Source of the DNA: Bifidobacterium lemurum
Lineage (GTDB): Bacteria > Actinomycetota > Actinomycetes > Actinomycetales > Bifidobacteriaceae
NCBI RefSeq assembly: GCF_014898175.1
Contig: NZ_CP062948.1
Coordinates: forward strand, 1,364,001-1,428,000
Length of the DNA: 64,000 nt
Direction of reading: 5' to 3'
The notes beneath the pieces are model-generated. The model was not told where the DNA came from, did no database searches, and saw only the letters and a list, made by a program, of their open reading frames with translations. The translations under genes were made by a program, and so were the position numbers. Below are positions 33,249 to 42,899 of the stretch, one piece after another; position 1 is the first letter of the stretch, and every line of letters starts with the position of its first letter.

Positions 33249-33399
33249 GCCACTCCGGGTGAGGTGGAAATCAGTCATCACCTATCGCCCTGAGTCGTCC
33301 AATCGGACCCCACTCCGGGCGGGATGGGAATCAGCGCCTGCCACAGGCCGCCATCGAATGGAGCCAGACCCACCCCGAGCGGGACGGAAATCAGTTGAA
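33249..33399 (-). repeat. three spaced, diverged array-like units
   Basis: CCACTCCGGGTGAGGTGGAA, then related copies at about 33309 (CGGGCGGGATGGGAATCAG) and 33372 (CCGAGCGGGACGGAAATCAG), spaced about 60 bases. Read on the minus strand they resemble the 20-bp array unit. The last copy overlaps the stop codon of the glycosyltransferase gene, so they lie in its 3' region. Confidence 0.65.
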
Positions 33400-34425
33400 G
33401 CCGACGACGCGCTCGGCGATGCGGTATCCCCAGCGGATGATGAAACGCCCCACCGAGCCGGGCAGATTCAGCGCGCGCGAGGTGATCTTGCGGCGCACGT
33501 CACGGCCGATGGTCGGCGAATACTCGCGCATGTCGGCCCACAGCTGGTCCTTCTTCGCGTAGTTCTCCTTGTCGCGCGAGAGGATCAGGAACACGCTGGT
33601 CACCGAACTCTGAATCGCCAGGAAGTGGATCATATAGCGGTACAGGCCGTCCGGCACGGTGCCGCGCTCCGGCGTCGCCTCCGTCATGATGCGGTTGATC
33701 AGGCGCAGCTGGTCGACTCGGCGGATCATCACGTCGGTCTGCACGCTCTGCCCGTCGCGTCCGATGAAATAGTGGTAGAACGGCGTGTCCACGTACATCA
33801 GCGTCTTGACCCACGGGAACGGCTGGTAGGCGTAGATGAAGTCCACATAGAAGGTATGCTCCGGCAGCTGCATGCCCGAGGCGCGCACCACGTCGGTGCG
33901 GTAGATCAGCGCGTGCATCAGAATGTACTCGGCCAGGCCGAAATGCCCCAGATCGTCCCAGCTGAGCACCGCGCCGGACTTCATCGCATGGCGGAAGTTC
34001 ACCACATGCTTGCGCCGCTTGCCCACCTTGTCGTAGACGTAGTTCACCACGACCATGTCGACGGGGGATTCGGACGTGGTCTGCGCGCGCAGCACCTCCA
34101 TCACCCGCTCCAGCGATTCGGGTCCCACCCAGTCGTCCGCGTCCACGACCTTCACGTACGCGCCGCGCGCCTCGGCGATGCCGTGGTTCACCGCCCCGCC
34201 GTGGCCGCGGTTGTTCTGATGGATGGCGCGCACGATGCCAGGCATGCGCTGTTCGAAGGTGTCGGCCAGCGCCGCCGTCCCGTCCGACGAGCCGTCGTCG
34301 ACGATCAGCACCTCGATGTCGTCGGTGCGGCTGGCGGCGGTCAGCGAATGAACGCAACGTTCCAGATACGCTTCCATGTTGTATGCGGGCACCACGAAGG
34401 TAAGCGTCTTTGCTGGGGTCTGCAT
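33391..34425 (-). CDS. family 2 glycosyltransferase
   Basis: Encodes 344 residues from the ATG at 34425 (GTGAGGAAAGGCCGC upstream). The GT-A fold is complete at the N-terminus: LTFVVPAYNMEAYLERCVHS, EVLIVDDGSSDGT, NNRGHGGAVNHGI, and the metal-binding YVKVVDADDW. The C-terminal 140 residues carry FPWVKTLMYVDTPFYHYF and RDGQSVQ, as in transferases that build cell-surface polysaccharide. No membrane segment. The transcript runs into the repeat region at its 3' end. Confidence 0.9.
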   Translation of the reverse strand: MQTPAKTLTFVVPAYNMEAYLERCVHSLTAASRTDDIEVLIVDDGSSDGTAALADTFEQRMPGIVRAIHQNNRGHGGAVNHGIAEARGAYVKVVDADDWVGPESLERVMEVLRAQTTSESPVDMVVVNYVYDKVGKRRKHVVNFRHAMKSGAVLSWDDLGHFGLAEYILMHALIYRTDVVRASGMQLPEHTFYVDFIYAYQPFPWVKTLMYVDTPFYHYFIGRDGQSVQTDVMIRRVDQLRLINRIMTEATPERGTVPDGLYRYMIHFLAIQSSVTSVFLILSRDKENYAKKDQLWADMREYSPTIGRDVRRKITSRALNLPGSVGRFIIRWGYRIAERVVGFN

Positions 34426-34489
34426 GCGGCCTTTCCTCACAAACAGTCGATGGTGGTCAACTTGACTATTTTCTCTTTCCGACACCATA

Positions 34490-34511
34490 GGGTACACCTC
34501 AGGTGGTACCC
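34490..34511. promoter_or_regulatory. palindrome before the glycosyltransferase
   Basis: GGGTAC-n-CCT-n-AGG-n2-GTACCC, about 65 bases upstream of the glycosyltransferase start; GTCAACTTGAC at 34455 is a second small palindrome. Operator candidates with no known binder. Confidence 0.4.
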
Positions 34512-34615
34512 CGAACAGGAAATCGCACAATCTGCTTCCCTGAATTCACATTCGGTATCCCTGATTGTTCCCTGAGTGTCGTTTGGAACACAGCGGGACC
34601 GCTATGGGATGCGGA

Positions 34616-35416
34616 TCACTCATTGGAATGGGCGCCGCTTGATGCCTCGGCTCCTGCGCCGTCCGTATTCGTTGCGCCGTCCGCGTTCGTGTCCGCGTCC
34701 GTCCCATCCATACCGTCGCGCTCGGATTCGCGAACGGGGATTCCACTTGCGTCGGAATCATTCGCGCCCGCTTTGTCCGCCGCACGCTTCGCCTTGGCGC
34801 CCTCGAAACGCAGCTGCGGCTTGGAATCCAGTCGGGACAGGCCATGCCAGGCGAGATCGACGATATAGGCGGCGAGCTGCTCCTTATTCACCTTCGGCCG
34901 GTCGGCCCAATACTGCCCGGTGAACACGGTCATGCCCACCAGCATCTGCGCGTAATACGGCACGCCTTTGGGCGAGAGCTTCTGCCGCTTGAACGACGCG
35001 GTGAGCAGATCCTCGACCCGCACGCTGATGTCGCCCAGCAGCGAGCTGAACGAGCCGGCCGGATCGGTGCTCGGCGAATCGCGCGACAGTACCTTGAATC
35101 CCTCCGCGTTCTCCTCGATATAGGTGAGCAAAGCCAGCGCCGTGCGCTCCACGATCTGCCGCGGATGCGCCGTCGTGTCGCTTAACGCGGCGGTGAGCGT
35201 GCCGGTCAGCGCCTGCATCTCACGGTCCACCACCACCGCGTACAGGCCCTCTTTGCCGCCGAAATGCTCATAGACGATGGGCTTGGAGACCTTGGCGTGC
35301 GAGGCGATCTCCTCGACGCTCACCGCTTCGAAGCCTTTGTCCGCGAAGAGCGCGCGGCCGATGCTGATCAGTTGTTCACGCCGCTGCAGCGAAGTCATAC
35401 GGGAAGCATTTGCCAT
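34616..35416 (-). CDS. TetR-family regulator
   Basis: Encodes 266 residues; the ATG at 35416 is chosen over a TTG at 35425. The helix-turn-helix is at about 15-55 (RREQLISIGRALFADKGFEA, VEEIASHAKVSKPIVYEHFG). The ligand domain has TYIEENAEGFKVLSRDSP and a later VPYYAQMLVGMTVFTGQYW. The last 50 residues are a disordered Asp/Ala/Gly tail with repeated TDAD/TNADG, longer than usual for TetR. Divergent from ftsY, 45 bases apart, so it may share that promoter region. Confidence 0.85.
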   Translation of the reverse strand: MANASRMTSLQRREQLISIGRALFADKGFEAVSVEEIASHAKVSKPIVYEHFGGKEGLYAVVVDREMQALTGTLTAALSDTTAHPRQIVERTALALLTYIEENAEGFKVLSRDSPSTDPAGSFSSLLGDISVRVEDLLTASFKRQKLSPKGVPYYAQMLVGMTVFTGQYWADRPKVNKEQLAAYIVDLAWHGLSRLDSKPQLRFEGAKAKRAADKAGANDSDASGIPVRESERDGMDGTDADTNADGATNTDGAGAEASSGAHSNE

Positions 35417-35460
35417 GCGCCCCAAGTGTAGTCGGCACCGTGCCGCGTAGACTGTAGGGC

Positions 35461-36717
35461 ATGGATACTATGAATATTCTCGCCATCGTCGGCGTGGTTG
35501 TTGTCGCGGTCGTATTGATCGGATTGTGCGTGTGGTTCAGCGGTTCGCGCAAGCGCGCGCTCGCCAAAGCCCGGCAGGAGGCCGAGGCCCGCACCGAACA
35601 GGCCAAGGCGAAGGCCGACGAGCTGATCGCGCGGGAGCGCGAGGCTGAGACTCGTGCTCAGACGAAGATGCCCGGCGGCACCGGTGGCCGTCCGGTCGCC
35701 GGGGATGCCGGTCAGGCGGATGACGCCGCTGCCTCCGCCGCGGAACCGTCCGGGCCCGCAACCCCCGCCAAACCGCAAACGGAAACCCCCGAATCCGTAG
35801 GTTCGCGCCTGACCCGCCTGAAGTCGAAACTCGCGCAATCCTCCAATCCCTTCGGCAAGGCGCTGTTCTCCATCCTCACCAAAGACAATCTTTCCGAAGC
35901 GGATTGGGAACAGGTCGAAGACACGCTGCTGCTCGCCGATGTGGGCGCCGAGGCCAGCGGACAGATGGTCGACGAGCTGCGTGCCGACGCGCGTATCACC
36001 GGCAAAGCCGACCCGAGCGAGGTGCGCGCGACCCTGCGTGAGAAACTCCTCGACATCGTGGGTCGCGACACGGACCGTCGCCTCAACGCGAACAAGCCCG
36101 ACGCGAACAAACCGTCCGTCATCATCATGGTGGGCGTGAACGGCACCGGTAAAACCACCACCGCCGGCAAACTCGCCCGCCTGTTCGTGGCCGACGGCAA
36201 GCGGGTGATGATGGGCGCGGCCGACACCTTCCGCGCGGCCGCGGCCGACCAGCTCGAGACGTGGGGCGCGCGCGTCGACGTGCCCGTGGTGCGTTCCGAC
36301 AAGGACGGCGCGGATCCGGCGTCCGTGGCATTCGAAGCCAGCGCGCGGGCCAAGGAGGAAGGTGCCGACGTGCTCATCATCGACACGGCCGGCCGCCTGC
36401 AGAACAAGGCCAACCTGATGGACGAGCTGGGCAAGATCCGCCGCGTCACCGAAAAGAACCTGCCCGTGGACGAGGTGCTGCTGGTGCTTGACGCCACCAC
36501 CGGCCAGAACGGCATGGCTCAGGCCAAGGTGTTCGCCGAGGCGATCGGCATCACCGGCGTGGTGCTGTCCAAGCTCGACGGTTCCGCCAAGGGAGGCATC
36601 GTCGTCTCCGTGCAGAAGGAGCTCGGTGTGCCGGTCAAGCTCGTCGGTCTCGGCGAAGGCCCGGACGATCTGGCACCCTTCGACCCCGAAGGCTTCGTCG
36701 ACGGCATCCTCGCCTGA
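35461..36717 (+). CDS. ftsY: signal recognition particle receptor FtsY
   Basis: A 418-residue GTPase docking ribosome-SRP complexes at the membrane. One N-terminal hydrophobic helix (about 5-27) anchors it. A charged, Ala/Pro-rich A domain (to about 112) precedes the NG domain. G1 is GVNGTGKTTT at about 224, then DTFRAAAADQLE, DTAGRL (about 309), and SKLDGSAKGG (about 369). The C-terminus GEGPDDLAPFDPEGFVDGIL is diagnostic for FtsY. A transmembrane anchor is usual in actinobacterial FtsY. Confidence 0.97.
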   Translation: MDTMNILAIVGVVVVAVVLIGLCVWFSGSRKRALAKARQEAEARTEQAKAKADELIAREREAETRAQTKMPGGTGGRPVAGDAGQADDAAASAAEPSGPATPAKPQTETPESVGSRLTRLKSKLAQSSNPFGKALFSILTKDNLSEADWEQVEDTLLLADVGAEASGQMVDELRADARITGKADPSEVRATLREKLLDIVGRDTDRRLNANKPDANKPSVIIMVGVNGTGKTTTAGKLARLFVADGKRVMMGAADTFRAAAADQLETWGARVDVPVVRSDKDGADPASVAFEASARAKEEGADVLIIDTAGRLQNKANLMDELGKIRRVTEKNLPVDEVLLVLDATTGQNGMAQAKVFAEAIGITGVVLSKLDGSAKGGIVVSVQKELGVPVKLVGLGEGPDDLAPFDPEGFVDGILA

Positions 36718-36776
36718 CCGGCCTTCCGTCCCCGTCTGTGTTTCATCAGATGGAATGCGACAAATCTCGACAAAAT

Positions 36777-36815
36777 GCCCCGAATCATATTCGAAACATG
36801 ATTCGGGGCGTTTTT
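36777..36815 (+). terminator. intrinsic terminator behind ftsY
   Basis: GCCCCGAATCAT pairs perfectly with ATGATTCGGGGC around nine bases and is followed by GTTTTT. Confidence 0.92.
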
Positions 36816-36868
36816 GCGTTCCTTGGAATTCCGCCGTTTTTCATATTACGATCCCTCGCGAAAGGCCC

Positions 36869-36912
36869 GTAACGAGCCGCAAACGCTTAACACTCGCGTA
36901 ACTTGTCGTAAC
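36869..36912 (+). promoter_or_regulatory. possible nitrogen-control site before amtB
   Basis: GTAAC-n6-CAAAC at 36869-36884, then GTAAC-n5-GTAAC at 36898-36912, about 120-165 bases before amtB. GTnAC with n6 and GnAAC spacing is the form of actinobacterial GlnR boxes. The copies here are imperfect and no GlnR gene is in the window. Tentative. Confidence 0.35.
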
Positions 36913-37034
36913 GAAATCAAAACGCGTCGGGCGTTCACTGCCAACTGTTAGCCCGTAAGAGCTGCAGAATGAATAACCCAAGACGTCCGACCGGTTGCCC
37001 AGCCGGGCGCGAACTTTAAGAGAGGGAGGTAGAC

Positions 37035-38664
<1,630 letters not shown>

Positions 38665-38700
38665 TAAGACGTCCGGATTCCTGAGGGATTCGGGCCATCA

Positions 38701-38750
38701 ATAAGACACTATCCCGCGCGCTGCCAGGCATCACGCGGGGATTGTCTTAT
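38701..38750 (+). terminator. long stem behind glnK
   Basis: ATAAGACACTATCCCGCG and CGCGGGGATTGTCTTAT pair with few mismatches around about 15 bases. No U-run on the plus side beyond the TCTTAT arm; probable terminator or RNA-stabilising stem. Confidence 0.6.
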
Positions 38751-38812
38751 GCGGGACCGGCGAATCGGCTTTGCACGCCGCTATCGCGGCGGAGCGCCGG
38801 TTTCGGATGGCC

Positions 38813-39006
38813 TATCTGCGTTAGCGGTAGTGGAAAACCAAAGTTGCAGATATCGATCTGTGTTAGCGGTAGTGCCTCTAGGGCTCTACGCCACATACGA
38901 GGCCCCATTTTTCAACGGCCAAAGACGGAATAAGGGCAAAGGGGCACTGCCGCTAACGTAGATTGACGTTTGCGGACACCGAAATCCACTACCGCTAACG
39001 CAGATA
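38813..39006. repeat. nested inverted-repeat element, 194 bp
   Basis: Outer arms TATCTGCGTTAGCGGTAGTG and its exact complement (38813-38833 with 38986-39006) are 21 bases and perfect. Inner arms of the same motif (38856-38876 and 38943-38963; TGTTAGCGGTAGTG and CACTGCCGCTAAC) are nested within. The centre is about 65 bases without coding character. The layout resembles a small non-autonomous mobile element or a REP/BIME-type cluster, and it separates glnK from glnD. Confidence 0.8.
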
Positions 39007-39057
39007 GCTGGAATGAAGGGCCAATGACGGCCAAACGAGGCGAAGAAACGGAAGTGA

Positions 39058-40896
39058 ATGATGTCGGCTGTGGATGGGTTGAAACGGCGGTTCATGGAGA
39101 TGAGCCAGCCGGATGAGGACGGCGTGTACCGCGACGGCGCTGCGAAACGCCAGGCGCGAACCGCGTTGGCGATGGACGCTCTGCGTGAGCTGTGGCGCGA
39201 GGCCTGCGGGTCCGTCTCCTTCGCCGTGCCCGACTCCGGCGTGGGGCTCGCCGCAGTCGGCTCGCTCGCCCGTGGACAGGTCGGACCCAGCTCCGACCTC
39301 GACCTGGTGCTGATCTATGAGCCCCACGCGCTGAACGACACCCAAATCAACGAGCTCGCCAACAAACTGTGGTATCCGCTGTGGGACAGCGGTCTTGACC
39401 TCGACCATGCGGTGCGCACGCGCGCGCAATGCGCGTCCGTCACCGACCACGACCTGCCCGCCGCCATGGGTTGGCTCGACGTGCGCGCCATCGCCGGCGA
39501 TGCGGCCCTGATCGAATCCACCGCTGCCTCGATACTCGAACGATGGCGCAAGGCCGCGCGCAAACGTCTGCCCGAACTGCTCGATTCCGCCGCATCCCGT
39601 CTGAATGAATTCGGCCGCCTGCCCTATATCAACCAACCCGACGTCAAAGAGGCTCGCGGCGGCCTGCGCGATACCGTGCTGGTCTCCGCGCTCGCCGCTT
39701 CATGGCTGGCCGACCGCCCGCACGGCGTCTACGACGAGGCCGTGGAACGTCTGCTCGACGTGCGCGACTGCATCCATCTGGCTGCCGGCAAAGACACGAA
39801 TCTGCTGCTCGCCCCCTATCAGGCCCAAGTCGCCGTCATGCTCGGTCTGGCTGATCCCACCTGGCCCGAGGCCGAACGCACCGCCTATGCGATCGACGAT
39901 CTGCAGACGCTGCTGGCGCGCATCGGCCGCCGCATCGCGTTCTCGCTCGACTCCACCGCCTCCCGCGCCGAGCATTCGCTGGTGCATGAGAAGCCCAGAT
40001 TCTCGTTCTTCCAGATCATGTCTCCGCGGGGCGGCGGGCGACGTGAGGCCCCGCAGTTCGAACTGGTCGCGCCCGGCGTGGCCAAGCATGAGGGCGAACT
40101 GGTGCTGGCGCCCGGAGTCGAACCGTCTCGCGATGCCACGTTGGCGTTGCGGGTGGCCGTCGCGTCCGGCGAGACCGGACTGCCGATCAATCCCGCAACC
40201 TTGGCGAATCTCAAACAGTGTCCGATTCGCGACAGCCAGTGGACGCAGGAGTCGCGCGCGCTGTTCCTGCGTCTGCTGGCTTGCGGGCCGGAGCTGATGC
40301 GCGTGTGGGAGGAGATCGACTTCGTGGATCTTCCCGGCCGGTGGATTCCCGAATGGCTGGGCGTGCGCAACCGCCCGAGCGCGTCGGCCGCGCATCGCTA
40401 CACCATCGACCGCCACAGCGTCGAGGTGGTGTCCCGCCTGTCCCGATACCGCGAGGGGGCGCGGGAGGCGTATGACGACCGCCATTACGCCGCGCTGCTG
40501 CTGGTCGGTCTGTTGCACGATGTAGGCAAGCGCGCGTTCGTGCGCGACCACGCGGCCGAGGGAGCACGCCATGTGCCGGTGATTCTGCGGCGCATGGGTT
40601 TCGACGAGGATATCGTGGGCTGGGCCACGCTGTTGACGCGCGAGCATCTCACCTTGTCTGATTTCGCCACCGGCCGCAACCCCAACGATCCCGCGGTGGG
40701 GGAGGAGCTCGCCGCGCGGCTCGACCACGACCCCGTATTGCTGGATATGCTTTTCGACCTGACCCGCGCCGATGGTTCGTCGCTGGGGGCGACCGCGGGT
40801 GAGTCCATCACCAAACAGTACGGCTGGAGCGCCTGGCGTGAAAAACTGGTGACCGCCATGTACTCGTCAGCGAGGCGAAGTCTCCGCTTGGAATAA
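39058..40896 (+). CDS. glnD: PII nucleotidyltransferase GlnD, short form
   Basis: A 612-residue bifunctional enzyme that modifies and demodifies PII. The nucleotidyltransferase motif is AAVGSLARGQVGPSSDLDLV (about 66-85). The central LPYINQPDVKEARGGLRD is typical of GlnD, and the HD phosphohydrolase motif LLHDVGK is at about 484. The protein stops soon after the HD domain, so the two C-terminal ACT glutamine-sensing domains of proteobacterial GlnD are absent. Start at ATG 39058 or 39061. Confidence 0.93.
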   Translation: MMSAVDGLKRRFMEMSQPDEDGVYRDGAAKRQARTALAMDALRELWREACGSVSFAVPDSGVGLAAVGSLARGQVGPSSDLDLVLIYEPHALNDTQINELANKLWYPLWDSGLDLDHAVRTRAQCASVTDHDLPAAMGWLDVRAIAGDAALIESTAASILERWRKAARKRLPELLDSAASRLNEFGRLPYINQPDVKEARGGLRDTVLVSALAASWLADRPHGVYDEAVERLLDVRDCIHLAAGKDTNLLLAPYQAQVAVMLGLADPTWPEAERTAYAIDDLQTLLARIGRRIAFSLDSTASRAEHSLVHEKPRFSFFQIMSPRGGGRREAPQFELVAPGVAKHEGELVLAPGVEPSRDATLALRVAVASGETGLPINPATLANLKQCPIRDSQWTQESRALFLRLLACGPELMRVWEEIDFVDLPGRWIPEWLGVRNRPSASAAHRYTIDRHSVEVVSRLSRYREGAREAYDDRHYAALLLVGLLHDVGKRAFVRDHAAEGARHVPVILRRMGFDEDIVGWATLLTREHLTLSDFATGRNPNDPAVGEELAARLDHDPVLLDMLFDLTRADGSSLGATAGESITKQYGWSAWREKLVTAMYSSARRSLRLE

Positions 40897-41102
40897 TGGA
40901 AACCCGCCCTTCAGCTGGGCGTGGAGAGTTTGGTGTGTGCGGCTTCTCGGAGGCGGCCGTGTAAAACGATTGATTCGCGAGTTTGGTGTGGAACAATGGC
41001 CTTGTCTCGAGAAATCGACACGCCAAACTCGTCATCGCCTTTGATTCGGAGGTCTGGGACGTGTGTTTTCCGCGTTATCGCACGCGGGAATGCTGCCCTG
41101 TC

Positions 41103-41204
41103 GTCATCCTGAGCGAAGCCCGAGGGCGTAGTCGAAGGAATTTCCGTCGGTGAACCGGATGCCTCGACTCCGCCCGGACGCCTCGGCTCCGCTCGGCATG
41201 ACGA
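41103..41204. repeat. REP-like inverted repeat between convergent genes
   Basis: CGTCATCCTGAGCG and CGCTCGGCATGACG form the outer arms, with further pairing inside (CGAGG/CCTCGG). The GTCATCCTGAGCGAAG form is common in bacterial intergenic DNA. The rest of 40897-41208 holds two GAGTTTGGTGTG copies (40926, 40979) and no gene. Confidence 0.65.
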
Positions 41205-41208
41205 ATGG

Positions 41209-42588
41209 TCACATCCAGCGGTCGGTGCGGGCCCGTGCTCCGTTGAACACCGCGCGAAGGCCGATGAACACCACGTTGATGAGGGCCCACACGGTGATGG
41301 TGCGCAGCGCGTCCAGGCTGAGCGGCGCGCCGTCGAGCAGTTCGGCCGAGTCGATCCACGCGTCCAATGCGCCGGCGCCGAACAGGCATGGCAGATACAC
41401 TGCCGCGGTGATCAGGCAGGTCGCGGCGAGATACCGGTAATCTCCCGCGCCGATCAGAATGCCGTCCAGCGCCCACATCCAACCGCCCAGCGGCAGGAAC
41501 ACGGCCAGTGTGACCATGCCGATGGCGATCAGCTGCTGGATCGCGGGATTCGCGCTGAACAGAGGGGCCGCCAATACGCCGGCGGCGGCCAGCGCAAGGC
41601 CGATGATTATTCCTCCGACCAGTCCGGCGCGCGCGGCCGCCGAGGTCATTCGCCGCGCCTCGCCCCGCCGACCCGCGCCCAATTCGGTGGCGACCAGCGC
41701 CTGTCCCGCGATGCCGATCGCATCAAGCATGTTGATGACGAAATTCCAACTGGAATTCACCGCCTGATAGGCGGCGAGCACCTGTTCGCCCATGCGTGCG
41801 GCGAACATCACCGTGGCGACCATGCAGACGCGTAGGGCCAGCGTGCGCAGGAACAGCGGCGCGCCGTCGCCCGCGCTGCGCAGGATGCCGCCGAGCCGCG
41901 GTCGAACGCTTGCGCCGTCCGCCCGAGACCACAGAATCGCCGGCACCACCAGAAACACGCCCATGAACCATTGCGCGATCAGCGTCGCCACGCCGGAGCC
42001 GACGATGCCCCAACCGAATCCGAACACGAACAGCAGGTCAAGCACGGTGTTCGCGATGGCGCCGGCCACGGCGGCGGTCAGTGTGACGCGCGCCTTCTGC
42101 AGCCCGCGGAAGATGCCGTTGGCCGCGTAGACGAGCAACATGCCGGGCAGTCCGAACACGACGGCGCGCAGGTATCCGACCGCGTTGGCGAGCACCTCGC
42201 CGTGCGCGCCCATCGCCCAGCACAGCGGTTCGGCGGCGGCGAACAGCGCGATCGAGACCGCCGTGCCGATGCCGAGCGCCAGCCACAATCCGTCGATGCC
42301 CGCTTCGAGCCCTTCGCGGCGTCGGCCCGCGCCGATGAGTTTGGCGACCTGGCTGGTGGTGCCGTAGGCGAGGAACACGCACAGTCCCACGGTGGTGAGG
42401 ATGATGGTCGAGCCGATGGAGAGCCCCGCCAGCGCGGAGTCGCCGACATGGCCGACGATGGCCGTGTCGATCAGGATGAACGCCGGTTCGGCGATGAGCT
42501 GCCCGAATGTGGGGATCGCCAGCGCGAGGATGCGACGGTTGATGGATGAACGGGTGTCGTGTGGTGTCGACGTTCTGATGTGGGACAT
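41209..42588 (-). CDS. MATE-family multidrug exporter
   Basis: A 459-residue membrane protein with 12 hydrophobic segments in two homologous halves. The N-terminal half has LALAIPTFGQLIAEPAFILIDTAIVGHVG, in parts, and LAGLSIGSTI. The DinF/NorM-like AYGTTSQVAKLIGAGRR loop and the QALVATELGAGRRGEAR equivalent in the second half are clear. MATE proteins export cationic compounds using a sodium or proton gradient. The Asp of IDTAIVGH is conserved. Start with GGGAGAAGATGCC upstream, inside the repeated leader described at 42596. Confidence 0.9.
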   Translation of the reverse strand: MSHIRTSTPHDTRSSINRRILALAIPTFGQLIAEPAFILIDTAIVGHVGDSALAGLSIGSTIILTTVGLCVFLAYGTTSQVAKLIGAGRRREGLEAGIDGLWLALGIGTAVSIALFAAAEPLCWAMGAHGEVLANAVGYLRAVVFGLPGMLLVYAANGIFRGLQKARVTLTAAVAGAIANTVLDLLFVFGFGWGIVGSGVATLIAQWFMGVFLVVPAILWSRADGASVRPRLGGILRSAGDGAPLFLRTLALRVCMVATVMFAARMGEQVLAAYQAVNSSWNFVINMLDAIGIAGQALVATELGAGRRGEARRMTSAAARAGLVGGIIIGLALAAAGVLAAPLFSANPAIQQLIAIGMVTLAVFLPLGGWMWALDGILIGAGDYRYLAATCLITAAVYLPCLFGAGALDAWIDSAELLDGAPLSLDALRTITVWALINVVFIGLRAVFNGARARTDRWM

Positions 42589-42595
42589 GGCATCT

Positions 42596-42678
42596 TCTCC
42601 CTGCGCGCAGGTCCGAGACGGGCGAGGCCTCCGCCCGATTTGTCCATGGGCGTCGTCTCCCTGCGTGCAGGTCCGAGA
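42596..42678. repeat. 60-bp tandem repeat in the MATE leader
   Basis: TCTCCCTGCGCGCAGGTCCG-AGA at 42596-42618 recurs at 42656-42678 with one change. The flanking ATGG-n-TC pattern also matches, giving a period of 60. Each copy holds the palindrome CTGCGCGCAG. It covers the region upstream of the MATE start. Confidence 0.7.
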
Positions 42679-42731
42679 GTAGTTGCTGACGGGATGGAAC
42701 GCTGTGTTTGTTCGCGTGTCGGACGATGTTG

Positions 42732-42874
42732 CGCACTTCGAAAAAGTGCGATATAGTTACTTCAACGATGAAGTAAAAAAGAGAAGCAATGTACAAAGTT
42801 GACAAAAACTTCTCTGTTTTATCGCTAGAAATAAAGGCTTTTGTATTGGTTGATTCATCTTTAACGATGAATCA
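42732..42874 (+). promoter_or_regulatory. operators before the sugar transport genes
   Basis: Three dyads stand in line: CGCACTT-n5-AAGTGCG (42732-42750), TTACTTCA-n4-TGAAGTAA (42757-42776) and TGATTCATC-n6-GATGAATCA (42851-42874). The second is centred on CG as LacI-type operators are. AACGATGAA occurs in the second and third and again across the lacI start at 50989. The LacI protein encoded at 50993 is the likely binder. Confidence 0.55.
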
Positions 42875-42899
42875 TGCAACAGGCATATTAGGAGGCATA

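Noticed and set aside
33244..34575. Open frame of 443 codons on the plus strand opposite the glycosyltransferase
   Set aside because: Starts in repeat DNA and runs antisense through a gene with perfect GT-A motifs; arginine and histidine bias typical of a shadow frame.
42789..42899. 37-residue N-terminal extension of the first sugar permease
   Set aside because: It would begin at an ATG without a Shine-Dalgarno site and cross an operator palindrome; the ATG at 42900 has GGAGG.
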